DNA of 64,000 nucleotides from Arthrobacter russicus (GTDB lineage: Bacteria > Actinomycetota > Actinomycetes > Actinomycetales > Micrococcaceae): the NCBI RefSeq assembly GCF_031454135.1, contig NZ_JAVDQF010000001.1:1426001-1490000 (forward strand). The letters are read 5' to 3'. The position numbers and the translations under genes are program-made. The notes beneath the pieces were generated by a model, which had not been told where the DNA came from, ran no database searches, and saw only the letters and a list, made by a program, of their open reading frames with translations. Shown piece by piece: positions 1 through 7,647 of the stretch. The first letter of the stretch is position 1. Every line of letters begins with the position of its first letter.

Positions 1-62
1 CGGAATTCCGTCGCGGACAGTTCATCGAATCGCGCCCAGAGCGCCTCGGTCTCGGACAGCAT
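1..62 (-). CDS. Start of an unidentified gene, truncated by the window edge
   Basis: An ATG at 62-60 opens a frame of 20 codons (it begins MLSETEALWARF) and runs off the left edge without a stop. It starts 1 nt after the TGA of the guanylyltransferase gene on the same strand, so the two are almost certainly co-transcribed and translationally coupled. Too little is visible to name a family. Confidence 0.6.
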   Translation of the reverse strand, partial: MLSETEALWARFDELSATEF

Positions 63-63
63 C

Positions 64-1239
64 TCAGAGCACGTCGACATCTCCGGAGGCCTTGAGGCTC
101 TCCACCGCCGCCTTGACCCGCTGCGCATGCGCGGTGGTGGTGACCAGCAAGGCGTCCGGCGTGTCCACGATCACCACGTCGTCGATGCCGATCAACGCGA
201 TCACCCGTTTGGTGTCGGTCACCACGACGCCGGAGGCGTCTTCGGTGAACACCCGGCGGGCGCCTTCGCCGAGCACCGTGACGTTGTCGGTATCTTTGGC
301 GCTGTTCAACCTGCCGATCGCGGCGAAATCCCCGACGTCGTCCCAACGGAATTCGCCCGGGATCACCGCGACGTCGCCGGCGGCCGCGGCCGGTTCAGCG
401 ACCGCGTAGTCGATCGCGATCTTGGGCAGGTTCGGCCAGATCCGTCCGGTGACCTCGGCCCGCTGCGGGGTGTCCCAGGCCTGCGCGATCTCGGTCAGCC
501 CGGCGTGCAGCTCCGGCTCGTTCGCGGCGAGGTGTTTGAGCATCAGGGAGACCGGAGCCACGAACATGCCGGCGTTCCAACTGTAACCGCCTTCGGCCAG
601 ATACCGGTCCGCGGTCTGCTGATCCGGCTTCTCCACGAATTCCGCCACGGCATAGGCGTGCGGGGCTCCGGCCACGGCCAGCGGGTCTCCGGTGCGGATG
701 TAGCCGAAGCCGGTGGAGGCATGCGTCGGGGCAATGCCGATGGTGACGATCTTGCCGTCGGAGCCTTCGCCGGGCGCCGCGGTCAGGATCGCTTCCCGGA
801 CTGCGGCCTGGAACACCCCGTCCGGGCTGATCACATGGTCTGCCGCGAAGGAGCCCATGATGATCGAGGGGTCCCGCTCGAACAGGATCGCGGCAGCCAG
901 ACCGATCGCGGCCGCGGAGTCCTTGGGTTCGCTTTCCAGAACCAGCTCGGAATCCGGGATCTCGGGAAGCTGCCCGCAGACCGCTTCCTTGTGCGCGACG
1001 CCGGTCACCACCATCATCCGATCGTGGGCCAGCGGCTCCAGGCGGTCATAGGTGGCACGCAGCAGGGTGCTGCCGGAACCGGTCAAATCATGCAGGAATT
1101 TCGGCGCACCGGCGCGGGAAAGCGGCCATAGCCTGGTACCCACCCCGCCCGCCGGAATCACCGCATGAAAGGATGCCAAAGCTGCACGCTGCGGGGCAGC
1201 AAGGCCCGCGCCGTCGTCGTTCGAAGCGAAAGAAGTCAT
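64..1239 (-). CDS. manC: Mannose-1-phosphate guanylyltransferase
   Basis: Predicted cytoplasmic nucleotidyltransferase making GDP-mannose from mannose-1-phosphate and GTP, for mannosylated glycans or lipids. The 391-aa protein has the family signature GGVGTRLWPLSR at residues 31-42, with the following K47. A metal-binding FAADH motif lies at 131-135 and the sugar-phosphate motif FVEKP at 201-205, followed by WNAGMF. The length fits the short guanylyltransferase-only form: the C-terminal phosphomannose isomerase domain of the bifunctional ManC/AlgA type is absent. An ATG start is used. It is followed within 1 nt by another gene on the same strand and is divergent from sdhCDAB. The family call is firm; the pathway use is inferred. 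Confidence 0.93.
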   Translation of the reverse strand: MTSFASNDDGAGLAAPQRAALASFHAVIPAGGVGTRLWPLSRAGAPKFLHDLTGSGSTLLRATYDRLEPLAHDRMMVVTGVAHKEAVCGQLPEIPDSELVLESEPKDSAAAIGLAAAILFERDPSIIMGSFAADHVISPDGVFQAAVREAILTAAPGEGSDGKIVTIGIAPTHASTGFGYIRTGDPLAVAGAPHAYAVAEFVEKPDQQTADRYLAEGGYSWNAGMFVAPVSLMLKHLAANEPELHAGLTEIAQAWDTPQRAEVTGRIWPNLPKIAIDYAVAEPAAAAGDVAVIPGEFRWDDVGDFAAIGRLNSAKDTDNVTVLGEGARRVFTEDASGVVVTDTKRVIALIGIDDVVIVDTPDALLVTTTAHAQRVKAAVESLKASGDVDVL

Positions 1240-1547
1240 TGCCGACCACTTTAGCCGACCTGCGGCCCAGACCCTTCGCGACAGGCGGGGCTTGCCCGAG
1301 ATTCGTCCGAAGACTGGCTTTAAGGGAGCACTTGCTGAGAGCTGGGTCTCATCCGGGTTCCCGCCTCAGCACTGGGATGTGACCTGCCGCACTGAGATAG
1401 GGAAGCCTAAGTTGAGTAAGCTGTGAGCGAAGTTTAGATTTAGGCTTGAGCTAGCTGAACTAGCACAGCTTTGGCAACCAGCGTCGCCGAGGGTGCAAAC
1501 GCGCTCAACGAAGTTGCATGCAGTTGCATTACCGGGAGGTTTAATCA
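1240..1547 (+). promoter_or_regulatory. Divergent manC/sdhC intergenic region with predicted sdh promoter
   Basis: No gene is seen in these 308 bases. A sigma70-like promoter for sdhC can be read as TTGAGT (1412-1417), a 17-nt spacer and TAGATT (1435-1440). A degenerate CRP/GlxR-like box, TGTGACCTGCCGCACT (1378-1393), lies about 61 bases upstream of the expected transcription start. It has three mismatches to TGTGANNTANNTCACA. A good Shine-Dalgarno sequence, GGGAGG, precedes the GTG of sdhC. The promoter call rests on consensus matching only. Confidence 0.5.
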
Positions 1548-1940
1548 GTGCCGACGAAACCAGCTGGCACCCTGTACCGCGGCCATGAAGGCATGTGGTC
1601 CTGGGTAGCGCACCGAGTCACCGGTGTCGCGATATTTTTCTTCTTACTGGTTCACGTCCTCGACACCTCTTTGGTCCGGGTTTCGCCGGAAGCCTACGAC
1701 GCGGTGATCAGCACTTACAAGAACCCCGTGATGGGCCTGCTGGAAGCCGGCCTGGTCGCCGCCATCGTATTCCACGCTTTCAACGGCCTGCGGATCATCG
1801 TGGTCGACTTCTGGAAGAAGGGCCCCAAGTACCAGCGTCAGCTGCTCTGGGGTGTGCTGGGCCTCTGGGTGATCGTGATGATCCCGTTCCTGATCCGCCA
1901 ACTGAGCATCGTCCTCGCACCGCTCTGGGGAGGTCACTGA
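1548..1940 (+). CDS. sdhC: Succinate dehydrogenase cytochrome b556 subunit
   Basis: One of two membrane anchors of complex II, binding heme b and quinone and linking succinate oxidation to the respiratory chain. The 130-aa protein has three predicted membrane helices and the family motif HRVTGVAIF with a following HVLD histidine that is a plausible heme ligand. The GTG start is chosen because GGGAGG lies just upstream and the N-terminus has the usual GTLYRGHEGMWSW form. It is the first gene of sdhCDAB and ends 1 nt before sdhD. Confidence 0.95.
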   Translation: MPTKPAGTLYRGHEGMWSWVAHRVTGVAIFFFLLVHVLDTSLVRVSPEAYDAVISTYKNPVMGLLEAGLVAAIVFHAFNGLRIIVVDFWKKGPKYQRQLLWGVLGLWVIVMIPFLIRQLSIVLAPLWGGH

Positions 1941-1941
1941 A

Positions 1942-2400
1942 ATGACTGCAATCGAAGCCCCACGCAGTGGGAAAGTGAATTACAACCGCAACAAGAGCTC
2001 GGGCTCCAAGTTCGAAATGTTCGCCTGGCTGTTCATGCGGCTCTCCGGTGTGATCCTGATCGTGCTGATCTTCGGCCACCTCTTCGTCAACCTGATGCTC
2101 GGCGAAGGCGTGCACCAGATCGACTTCGGCTTCGTCGCCGGCAAGTGGGCCAGTCCGTTCTGGCAGATCTGGGATCTGCTGATGCTCTGGCTCGCGATGC
2201 TGCACGGCACCAACGGCGTGCGCACGATCATCAACGATTACGCGGAAAAAGACGGCACCCGGATGGTGCTCAAGACCGTGCTCTACCTCGCCACTGCGGT
2301 GATCATCGTGCTGGGCACCCTGGTGATCTTCACTTTTGACCCCTGCGTGGTCGGCTCGGACGGCGTCCCGCTGCCGGGCAGCTTCTGCCCAGCGCCCTGA
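1942..2400 (+). CDS. sdhD: Succinate dehydrogenase hydrophobic membrane anchor subunit
   Basis: Second membrane anchor of complex II. The 152-aa protein has a hydrophilic N-terminus of about 30 residues followed by three predicted transmembrane helices. The first carries MRLSGVILIVLIFGHLF, where the histidine is the likely heme b ligand. It begins 1 nt after the sdhC stop, which suggests coupled translation. A 114-nt gap then separates it from sdhA. Confidence 0.94.
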   Translation: MTAIEAPRSGKVNYNRNKSSGSKFEMFAWLFMRLSGVILIVLIFGHLFVNLMLGEGVHQIDFGFVAGKWASPFWQIWDLLMLWLAMLHGTNGVRTIINDYAEKDGTRMVLKTVLYLATAVIIVLGTLVIFTFDPCVVGSDGVPLPGSFCPAP

Positions 2401-2514
2401 GTCCGCCCAGCGGCTCGAGTTTTTCAGCAGCTTAGTTTTCGATTCCGAAATTTTCGATTGACCTCAGTTCCAGATCGGAAATCCGGGCATGGTTCCACAG
2501 AGGAGTTTCACGGT

Positions 2515-4281
2515 ATGCAGGTTCACAAATACGACGTGGTGATCGTCGGTGCAGGCGGGGCCGGCATGCGTGCTGCCATCGAGTCCGGGCAACGCGCACG
2601 CACTGCTGTGCTGACCAAGCTCTATCCCACGCGTTCGCACACCGGCGCAGCCCAAGGCGGCATGTGCGCCGCGCTGGCGAACGTGGAAGAAGACAATTGG
2701 GAATGGCACACCTTCGACACGGTCAAGGGCGGTGACTACCTGGTCGACCAGGACGCCGCCGAAGTGATGGCGAAAGAAGCCATCGACGCGGTCCTCGATC
2801 TGGAAAAAATGGGCCTGCCGTTCAACCGCACACCCGAAGGCCGGATCGATCAGCGCCGTTTCGGCGGACACACCCGGGACCATGGCAAGGCCCCGGTGCG
2901 CCGCGCCTGTTACGCTGCCGACCGCACCGGCCACATGATCCTGCAGACCTTGTACCAAAACTGCGTCAAGCACAATGTCGAGTTCTACAACGAGTACTAC
3001 GTGCTGGACCTGCTCACCGTGGTCGACGAGGAAACCGGGCAGAAGCGGGTCTCCGGTGTGGTCAGCTACGACCTGGCCAGCGGCGAGCTGCACGTCTTCC
3101 AAGCCAAATCCGTGGTCTTCGCTTCCGGCGGCGCCGGCAAGGTGTTCAAAACCACCTCGAACGCGCACACCCTGACCGGTGACGGCATGGCGATCGCCTT
3201 CCGCCGCGGCATTCCGCTGGAAGACATGGAATTCTTCCAGTTCCACCCGACCGGCTTGGCCGGTTTGGGGATTCTGCTCTCCGAAGCGGCCCGCGGCGAA
3301 GGCGCGATCCTGCGCAACTCCGAAGGCGAGCGCTTCATGGAGCGTTATGCGCCGACGATCAAGGACTTGGCGCCGCGCGACATCGTGGCCCGCTCGATGG
3401 CCAACGAGGTCCGCGAAGGCCGCGGTTGCGGCCCGAACAAGGACTACGTGCTCCTGGACCTGACCCACTTGGAACCGGCGCACATCGAAGCGAAGTTGCC
3501 GGACATCACCGAGTTCGCCCGCACCTACCTGGGCGTCGAGCCGTTCACCGAACCGGTCCCGGTCTTCCCGACCGCGCACTACGCCATGGGCGGCATCCCG
3601 ACCAACATCAAAGCCGAGGTCCTGCAGGACAACGACACCGTGGTCCCCGGCCTGTTCGCCGCCGGCGAGGTCGCCTGCGTCTCGGTGCACGGCTCGAACC
3701 GTTTGGGCACCAACTCGCTGCTGGACATCAACGTATTCGGCAAACGCGCCGGCATCGCCGCAGCGGAATACGCCTTGGGTGCCGACTACGTCGACCTCCC
3801 GGAAGACCCGGAAGCGTACACGCTGGGCCTGTTGGACCACGTGCGCAGCTCGGAGGGCACCGAGAAGGTGGCCGCGATCCGCAAGGATCTGCAGGACACC
3901 ATGGATGCCAATATGCAGGTGTTCCGTTCCGCGGAAACCCTGCACCTGGCCTTGAGCGACATCGCGAAGCTCGAAGAGCGCTACCAGCGGATCACCGTGC
4001 AGGACAAGGGCAAACGATTCAACCTGGATCTGCTCGAAGCCGTGGAATTGGGCTTCCTCCTGGAATTGGCCAAGGTGATGACCGTGGCGGCCCTGCACCG
4101 CGAAGAATCCCGTGGCGGACACTTCCGGGAGGACTTCCCGGACCGCGACGACGAGAAGTTCATGAAACACTCGATGGCCTATTTGGACAACGAATCCGAA
4201 GCCGAGCACATCGCTGGCATCCGGCTGGACACCAAGCCGGTTATTTTCACCCGCTATGAGCCGATGGTGAGGAAGTACTGA
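2515..4281 (+). CDS. sdhA: Succinate dehydrogenase flavoprotein subunit
   Basis: Catalytic subunit oxidising succinate to fumarate with covalently bound FAD. The 588-aa protein has the dinucleotide fold VGAGGAGMRA near residue 11 and the FAD-attachment motif RSHTGAAQGG, with H42 as the expected covalent ligand. The active-site segments HPTG and GSNRLG are present further on. An in-frame ATG lies 57 nt upstream, but the ATG at 2515 is preferred: AGGAG lies about 10 nt before it and homologues begin close to the nucleotide-binding strand. The stop codon overlaps the sdhB start in TGATG. Confidence 0.96.
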   Translation: MQVHKYDVVIVGAGGAGMRAAIESGQRARTAVLTKLYPTRSHTGAAQGGMCAALANVEEDNWEWHTFDTVKGGDYLVDQDAAEVMAKEAIDAVLDLEKMGLPFNRTPEGRIDQRRFGGHTRDHGKAPVRRACYAADRTGHMILQTLYQNCVKHNVEFYNEYYVLDLLTVVDEETGQKRVSGVVSYDLASGELHVFQAKSVVFASGGAGKVFKTTSNAHTLTGDGMAIAFRRGIPLEDMEFFQFHPTGLAGLGILLSEAARGEGAILRNSEGERFMERYAPTIKDLAPRDIVARSMANEVREGRGCGPNKDYVLLDLTHLEPAHIEAKLPDITEFARTYLGVEPFTEPVPVFPTAHYAMGGIPTNIKAEVLQDNDTVVPGLFAAGEVACVSVHGSNRLGTNSLLDINVFGKRAGIAAAEYALGADYVDLPEDPEAYTLGLLDHVRSSEGTEKVAAIRKDLQDTMDANMQVFRSAETLHLALSDIAKLEERYQRITVQDKGKRFNLDLLEAVELGFLLELAKVMTVAALHREESRGGHFREDFPDRDDEKFMKHSMAYLDNESEAEHIAGIRLDTKPVIFTRYEPMVRKY

Positions 4282-5081
4282 TGACAACCACAATCGAGAC
4301 CGCGGAAACCGCTCCGGAGCCGGCGTCGAAAATCGAACTCCCGGCGAGCGTGGGCGGCGGCGGGGAAATCCCCACCTTCGACATCACGCTCAAAGTCCGC
4401 CGCTACAACCCGGAAGACGAGACCGAAGCGCATTGGGACGAGTGGAAACTCACCATGTACGGCACCGACCGGGTGCTCGACGCTTTGCACAAGGTCAAGT
4501 GGGAGCACGACGGCACGCTGTCCTTCCGCCGTTCCTGCGCGCACGGCGTCTGCGGTTCGGATGCGATGCGGATCAACGGCCGAAACCGCTTGGCGTGCAA
4601 GACCTTGTTGAAGGATCTGGACACCAAGAAGCCGATCACGGTGGAGCCGATCAAGGGCCTGCCGGTGGAAAAAGATCTCATTGTGGACATGGAGCCGTTC
4701 TTCCAGTCCTACCGGGAGATCATGCCGTTCCTGATCAACAAGGGCCATGAGCCGACCAAGGAACGCCTGCAGTCCGCAGAAGACCGCGAGCGCTTCGACG
4801 ACACCACCAAATGCATCTTGTGCGCTGCTTGCACCTCGAGCTGCCCGGTGTTCTGGACCGACGGCCAGTACTTCGGCCCGGCCGCGATCGTCAATGCGCA
4901 CCGCTTCATCTTCGACTCGCGTGACGATGCCGGCGATATGCGCTTGGAGATCCTCAACGACAAGGAAGGCGTCTGGCGTTGCCGGACCACCTTCAACTGC
5001 TCGGAAGCCTGCCCGCGCGGCATCCAGGTGACCAAGGCGATCTCCGAGGTCAAACAAGCGATTCTGGCCCGCCAGATCTAG
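4281..5081 (+). CDS. sdhB: Succinate dehydrogenase iron-sulfur subunit
   Basis: Electron-transfer subunit carrying three Fe-S clusters between the flavoprotein and the membrane anchors. The 266-aa protein has an N-terminal 2Fe-2S domain with CAHGVCGSDAM and a later C. The C-terminal ferredoxin domain has CILCAACTSSCP and CSEACPRGI. The length is normal. The start overlaps the sdhA stop by 1 nt, so the two large subunits are translationally coupled. The operon ends in a strong hairpin at 5101-5146. Confidence 0.96.
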   Translation: MTTTIETAETAPEPASKIELPASVGGGGEIPTFDITLKVRRYNPEDETEAHWDEWKLTMYGTDRVLDALHKVKWEHDGTLSFRRSCAHGVCGSDAMRINGRNRLACKTLLKDLDTKKPITVEPIKGLPVEKDLIVDMEPFFQSYREIMPFLINKGHEPTKERLQSAEDRERFDDTTKCILCAACTSSCPVFWTDGQYFGPAAIVNAHRFIFDSRDDAGDMRLEILNDKEGVWRCRTTFNCSEACPRGIQVTKAISEVKQAILARQI

Positions 5082-5100
5082 TTTCTCCCGGCGTTCTGCC

Positions 5101-5146
5101 ACGAGTATGTCCCACTGAGTCGATGAACTCAGTGGGACATACTCGT
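5101..5146 (+). terminator. Perfect 20-bp hairpin after sdhCDAB
   Basis: Arms 5101-5120 and 5127-5146 are perfect reverse complements around a 6-nt loop, followed by TTTT on the plus strand. The hairpin sits between the convergent sdhB and a GNAT gene, so it can terminate sdh transcription. It is also part of a larger repeated element (5101-5179). Confidence 0.75.
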
Positions 5147-5179
5147 TTTGGCCCACTGACCAGGCAGACTCGGTGGGAC
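5101..5179. repeat. Two-hairpin intergenic repeat, copy 1
   Basis: The 20-bp hairpin at 5101-5146 is followed by a second, weaker one (CCCACTGA at 5152-5159 against TCGGTGGG at 5170-5177). Read on the minus strand, the whole element lines up with 58036-58107: the same CCCACCGAGT start, a closing TGGG, a CCAA linker, then TGTCCCA opening a second, stronger hairpin. Shared order and sequence in two distant intergenic regions point to a dispersed REP/BIME-like family. The family name is inference. Confidence 0.6.
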
Positions 5180-5200
5180 CCGCTGATCTGCGGCCGGCGC

Positions 5201-5698
5201 TCAATCCGCGGATCGGACCATCCGGATCTCCGGCAGCCCGAGCCACTCCGGGGAGAGGAACTTGCGCCCGCCGTCGGCGATGAAGCCGTGCTTGGCGTAT
5301 AACGCCTGCGCCCGGTGGTTTTCCGCCAGCGTCCAGAGGTAGGCCGGCCCGGCGCCCACAGCAGCCTGCAGCAGCGCCGGGCCCAGGCCGCTGCCGTGGG
5401 TCCGCTGCAGGGTGTAAAGCGAGTACAACTCGAGCCGGTGCTGCCAACCCGGTTGCCGGCCGGGCCCGGCATCGGCCAACCCGACCAGTTCGCCGTCGGC
5501 GTCGAAGGCCAGCAGCCGCGGATCCGGGCTGGCCAGATAGGGCCGGCGCTGTTCGGTCCGTTCCGGCATAGATCGGCGCCGGCCGGCGAAGAACTCTGCC
5601 GGCAGCAATCCGGCGTAGCTCTCCTGGTGCGCCTGGGTGTGCATCCGGACCACCGCTTCGGCGTCGTCCGGGGTGGCTTGGCGCAGCTGGAAATCCAT
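5201..5698 (-). CDS. GNAT family N-acetyltransferase
   Basis: Predicted acetyl-CoA-dependent acyltransferase of unknown substrate. The 165-aa protein begins RQATPDDAEAVVRMHTQAH, a typical GNAT first strand and helix. It has a motif A region with HGSGLGPALL (acetyl-CoA pyrophosphate loop, somewhat divergent from Q/RxxGxG/A) and the motif B segment WTLAENHRAQALYAKHGF near residues 123-140. It is monocistronic and convergent with sdhB across a repeat hairpin. Nothing local indicates its substrate. Confidence 0.85.
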   Translation of the reverse strand: MDFQLRQATPDDAEAVVRMHTQAHQESYAGLLPAEFFAGRRRSMPERTEQRRPYLASPDPRLLAFDADGELVGLADAGPGRQPGWQHRLELYSLYTLQRTHGSGLGPALLQAAVGAGPAYLWTLAENHRAQALYAKHGFIADGGRKFLSPEWLGLPEIRMVRSAD

Positions 5699-5754
5699 GG
5701 CACCAGAATAAGGTCGAAATCACTCCGAAACCGGACGACACCAGCACTGTCCGT

Positions 5755-5931
5755 TCAGCGGGACTCGTCGGGCAAACCCATGGTGCGGCAAAACGCTTCG
5801 AAGCCGCTGAACTGTTCTGCTGGGGAGCCGAAGCGAACAGCAGGTGCCGGTATCCCGGTGAACCGCTGCTGCGCGGCTTGGCCGAAGTCCAAACCCGTTT
5901 CGCAACAGGCTCCGCAGATGTCGAAACCCAC
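5755..5931 (-). CDS. Possible small ORF or gene remnant with a CxxCC motif
   Basis: Between the GNAT gene and the LacI gene, an open frame on the minus strand runs from GTG (5931) to TGA (5755) and encodes 58 aa with VGFDICGACCETG near the N-terminus. Codon choice looks coding-like, but there is no convincing ribosome site and a stop lies only nine codons upstream of the GTG. It may be a remnant of a longer gene. I recognise no family. Confidence 0.25.
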   Translation of the reverse strand: MGFDICGACCETGLDFGQAAQQRFTGIPAPAVRFGSPAEQFSGFEAFCRTMGLPDESR

Positions 5932-5974
5932 CAGGTGTTCAGCCGGGTCCGGTTCCTATGCTAGGAATGAATGG

Positions 5975-6979
5975 ATGCCTCTCTACCGAAACCCCACCAT
6001 CATCGACGTGGCCCAAGCGGCCGGCGTTTCCAAGTCGGTGGTCTCCCGGGTTTTGACCGGGAATGGCCAAGTCAGTGCGCAATCCAGGCGAAAGGTCCAG
6101 CAGGCCATCGCGAAGCTAGGCTACTCCTCCAACGCCGCAGCCCAGGCCTTGGCTTTGGGGCGGACCCGCAACATCGGCTTGCTGGTCCGACGCTCCACAG
6201 CACCCTTTTATGGCCGGTTGATGTTCAACCTGCAGGAACATGCCGCCCGGGCCGGTTACCGGATGATCGCGGTCACCGGGAACTTGGACAACGCCAGCGA
6301 ATCCCGGGCCTTGCAAACCCTGCTCGAGCTTCGGGTGGACGGGCTGGTCATCGGCAGTGGCAATCTGCCCACTGAAGAGTTCCGCGTGATCGCAGCGAAC
6401 CTGCCCACCGTGGTGGTCGGCCGGCCCGCGGAGGGAAGCAATGCCGATGTGGTCCGGATCGATGCGGTCCGCCAAGCGCACGAGGCCGCCCGTGTGCTCC
6501 GGGCCAACGGTCACCACCGGATCGGCTTCATCCAGGTGCCGGACAGCCTCTCCGCGGCGCCCCGGAATCGAGCTCTGCGCTCGATATTGCCGGAGGCCGG
6601 CTTCGATCTCACCGTGGCCGAAGGCGGGTACGATCTGCACGAAGCCGTTCTCGCCGTACGGGCATTGCTGGCCGAGGCGCCAAGACCGACGGCGATCATC
6701 AGCCTCAGCGCCGACGGTGCCTGGGCGGCCCTGCGAGAGGCCGAAGTCCGGGGCATCGCGGTCGCCGCGGAACTCTCGGTGTTGTCGTTGGACCAGCCAG
6801 ACGACGGTTACGCCGTGACCCGGGAGATCACCAGCATTCCGCAGAGTTCCGGGGAGCTTGCGGCACAAGCCTGGGCACTGCTCTCGGCACGATTGGAAAA
6901 CCCGGCGCGCGAACCACGGGAAGTGCTGGTCTTCAGCCCGGTGCATCATGGATCCACCGTGGGCCCGGCCCAATCGTGA
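5975..6979 (+). CDS. LacI family transcriptional regulator
   Basis: Predicted sugar- or metabolite-responsive repressor. The 334-aa protein has the LacI helix-turn-helix TIIDVAQAAGVSKSVVSRVL (residues 8-27) and the hinge region RKVQQAIAKLGYSSNAAAQAL. A periplasmic-binding-protein-like effector domain follows from about residue 62. The ATG at 5975 is chosen because AGGAA lies 7 nt upstream. The gene is convergent with the mgtC end of the Ugp-type operon, with 11 nt between stops. A LacI-type palindrome at 11543-11554 in front of that operon makes this protein its likely regulator; that link is inference. Confidence 0.92.
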   Translation: MPLYRNPTIIDVAQAAGVSKSVVSRVLTGNGQVSAQSRRKVQQAIAKLGYSSNAAAQALALGRTRNIGLLVRRSTAPFYGRLMFNLQEHAARAGYRMIAVTGNLDNASESRALQTLLELRVDGLVIGSGNLPTEEFRVIAANLPTVVVGRPAEGSNADVVRIDAVRQAHEAARVLRANGHHRIGFIQVPDSLSAAPRNRALRSILPEAGFDLTVAEGGYDLHEAVLAVRALLAEAPRPTAIISLSADGAWAALREAEVRGIAVAAELSVLSLDQPDDGYAVTREITSIPQSSGELAAQAWALLSARLENPAREPREVLVFSPVHHGSTVGPAQS

Positions 6980-6990
6980 TGCAACCACCG

Positions 6991-7647
6991 TCAGCCCTCG
7001 TCAGGTTTCGCGTTCAACCTGATCTTTAATACCCCTGGAATACGGTTCAAGGCCACCACGGCGGCGTCCGTGGCGTTCGGCGATCCGTCGATCTGCAAAA
7101 TGATCTCCTGGGTTGCTGGGTCAATGCTCGAATCCCGGACCTGGAGATTGCTGACCTTCATACCGTGCTCGGCGATCACCGCAATGATGGTCCGGAGCAA
7201 TCCGCGCCCATCCTGGTAGCGGATCATCAGGGTGTGCCGGGTGCTGCGGGCGTGTGGCATCCGACGGGTCAGGGGTTTGATCACCAGTGTGACCAGCAAA
7301 TAGCCTGCTGTGATCGCCGGTGCCAGGGTGAACAACCCTGCACCGGCTGCCATGCCGATCGCGGCCACCAGCCAGACGCTGGCTGCCGTGGTCAGCCCCC
7401 GGACCATATCCCGGCGGACGAAAATCAACCCGGCACCGAGGAATCCTACTCCGGAGACGATTTGCGCCGCAATCCGCGAATCGCCGAACTGGATGATCGA
7501 GACCACCATGAAGACCGCAGCGCCCAGGCCGACCAGCACATGGGTCCGGATTCCGGCTTGTTTCTGCCGGAACTCGCGCTCCATCCCGACGACGAGGGAT
7601 AGCAATACCGCCAGGCCCAATTGCGGCAGGAAACTCAGTTCAGCCAA
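6991..7647 (-). CDS. mgtC: MgtC/SapB family inner-membrane protein with ACT-like C-terminus
   Basis: The 218-aa protein has four to five predicted membrane helices in the first 130 residues and the conserved GMEREFRQKQAGIRTHVLVG segment (21-40). A soluble tail begins about residue 143 (LMIRYQDGRGLLRTIIAV) and looks like an ACT domain. In Salmonella and Mycobacterium, MgtC supports growth at low Mg2+ and intracellular survival; in Salmonella it also affects phosphate uptake. The likely start is TTG at 7647, overlapping the 2H phosphoesterase stop by 8 nt, so it is the last gene of the Ugp-type operon. That context suggests a tie to phosphate rather than Mg2+. Confidence 0.88.
   Translation of the reverse strand: MAELSFLPQLGLAVLLSLVVGMEREFRQKQAGIRTHVLVGLGAAVFMVVSIIQFGDSRIAAQIVSGVGFLGAGLIFVRRDMVRGLTTAASVWLVAAIGMAAGAGLFTLAPAITAGYLLVTLVIKPLTRRMPHARSTRHTLMIRYQDGRGLLRTIIAVIAEHGMKVSNLQVRDSSIDPATQEIILQIDGSPNATDAAVVALNRIPGVLKIRLNAKPDEG

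Noticed and set aside
127-1131. A plus-strand frame of 334 codons opposite manC
   Set aside because: It is antisense to a well-conserved enzyme and has a His/Arg/Gly-rich composition typical of shadow frames.
2464-4293. A 609-codon open frame antisense to sdhA
   Set aside because: It mirrors sdhA exactly, has no domain I recognise and arises from the GC-rich third positions of sdhA codons.
4254-5747. A long minus-strand frame running from the GNAT gene through sdhB
   Set aside because: The conserved sdhB motifs on the plus strand explain the region; the minus frame has the composition of a shadow.
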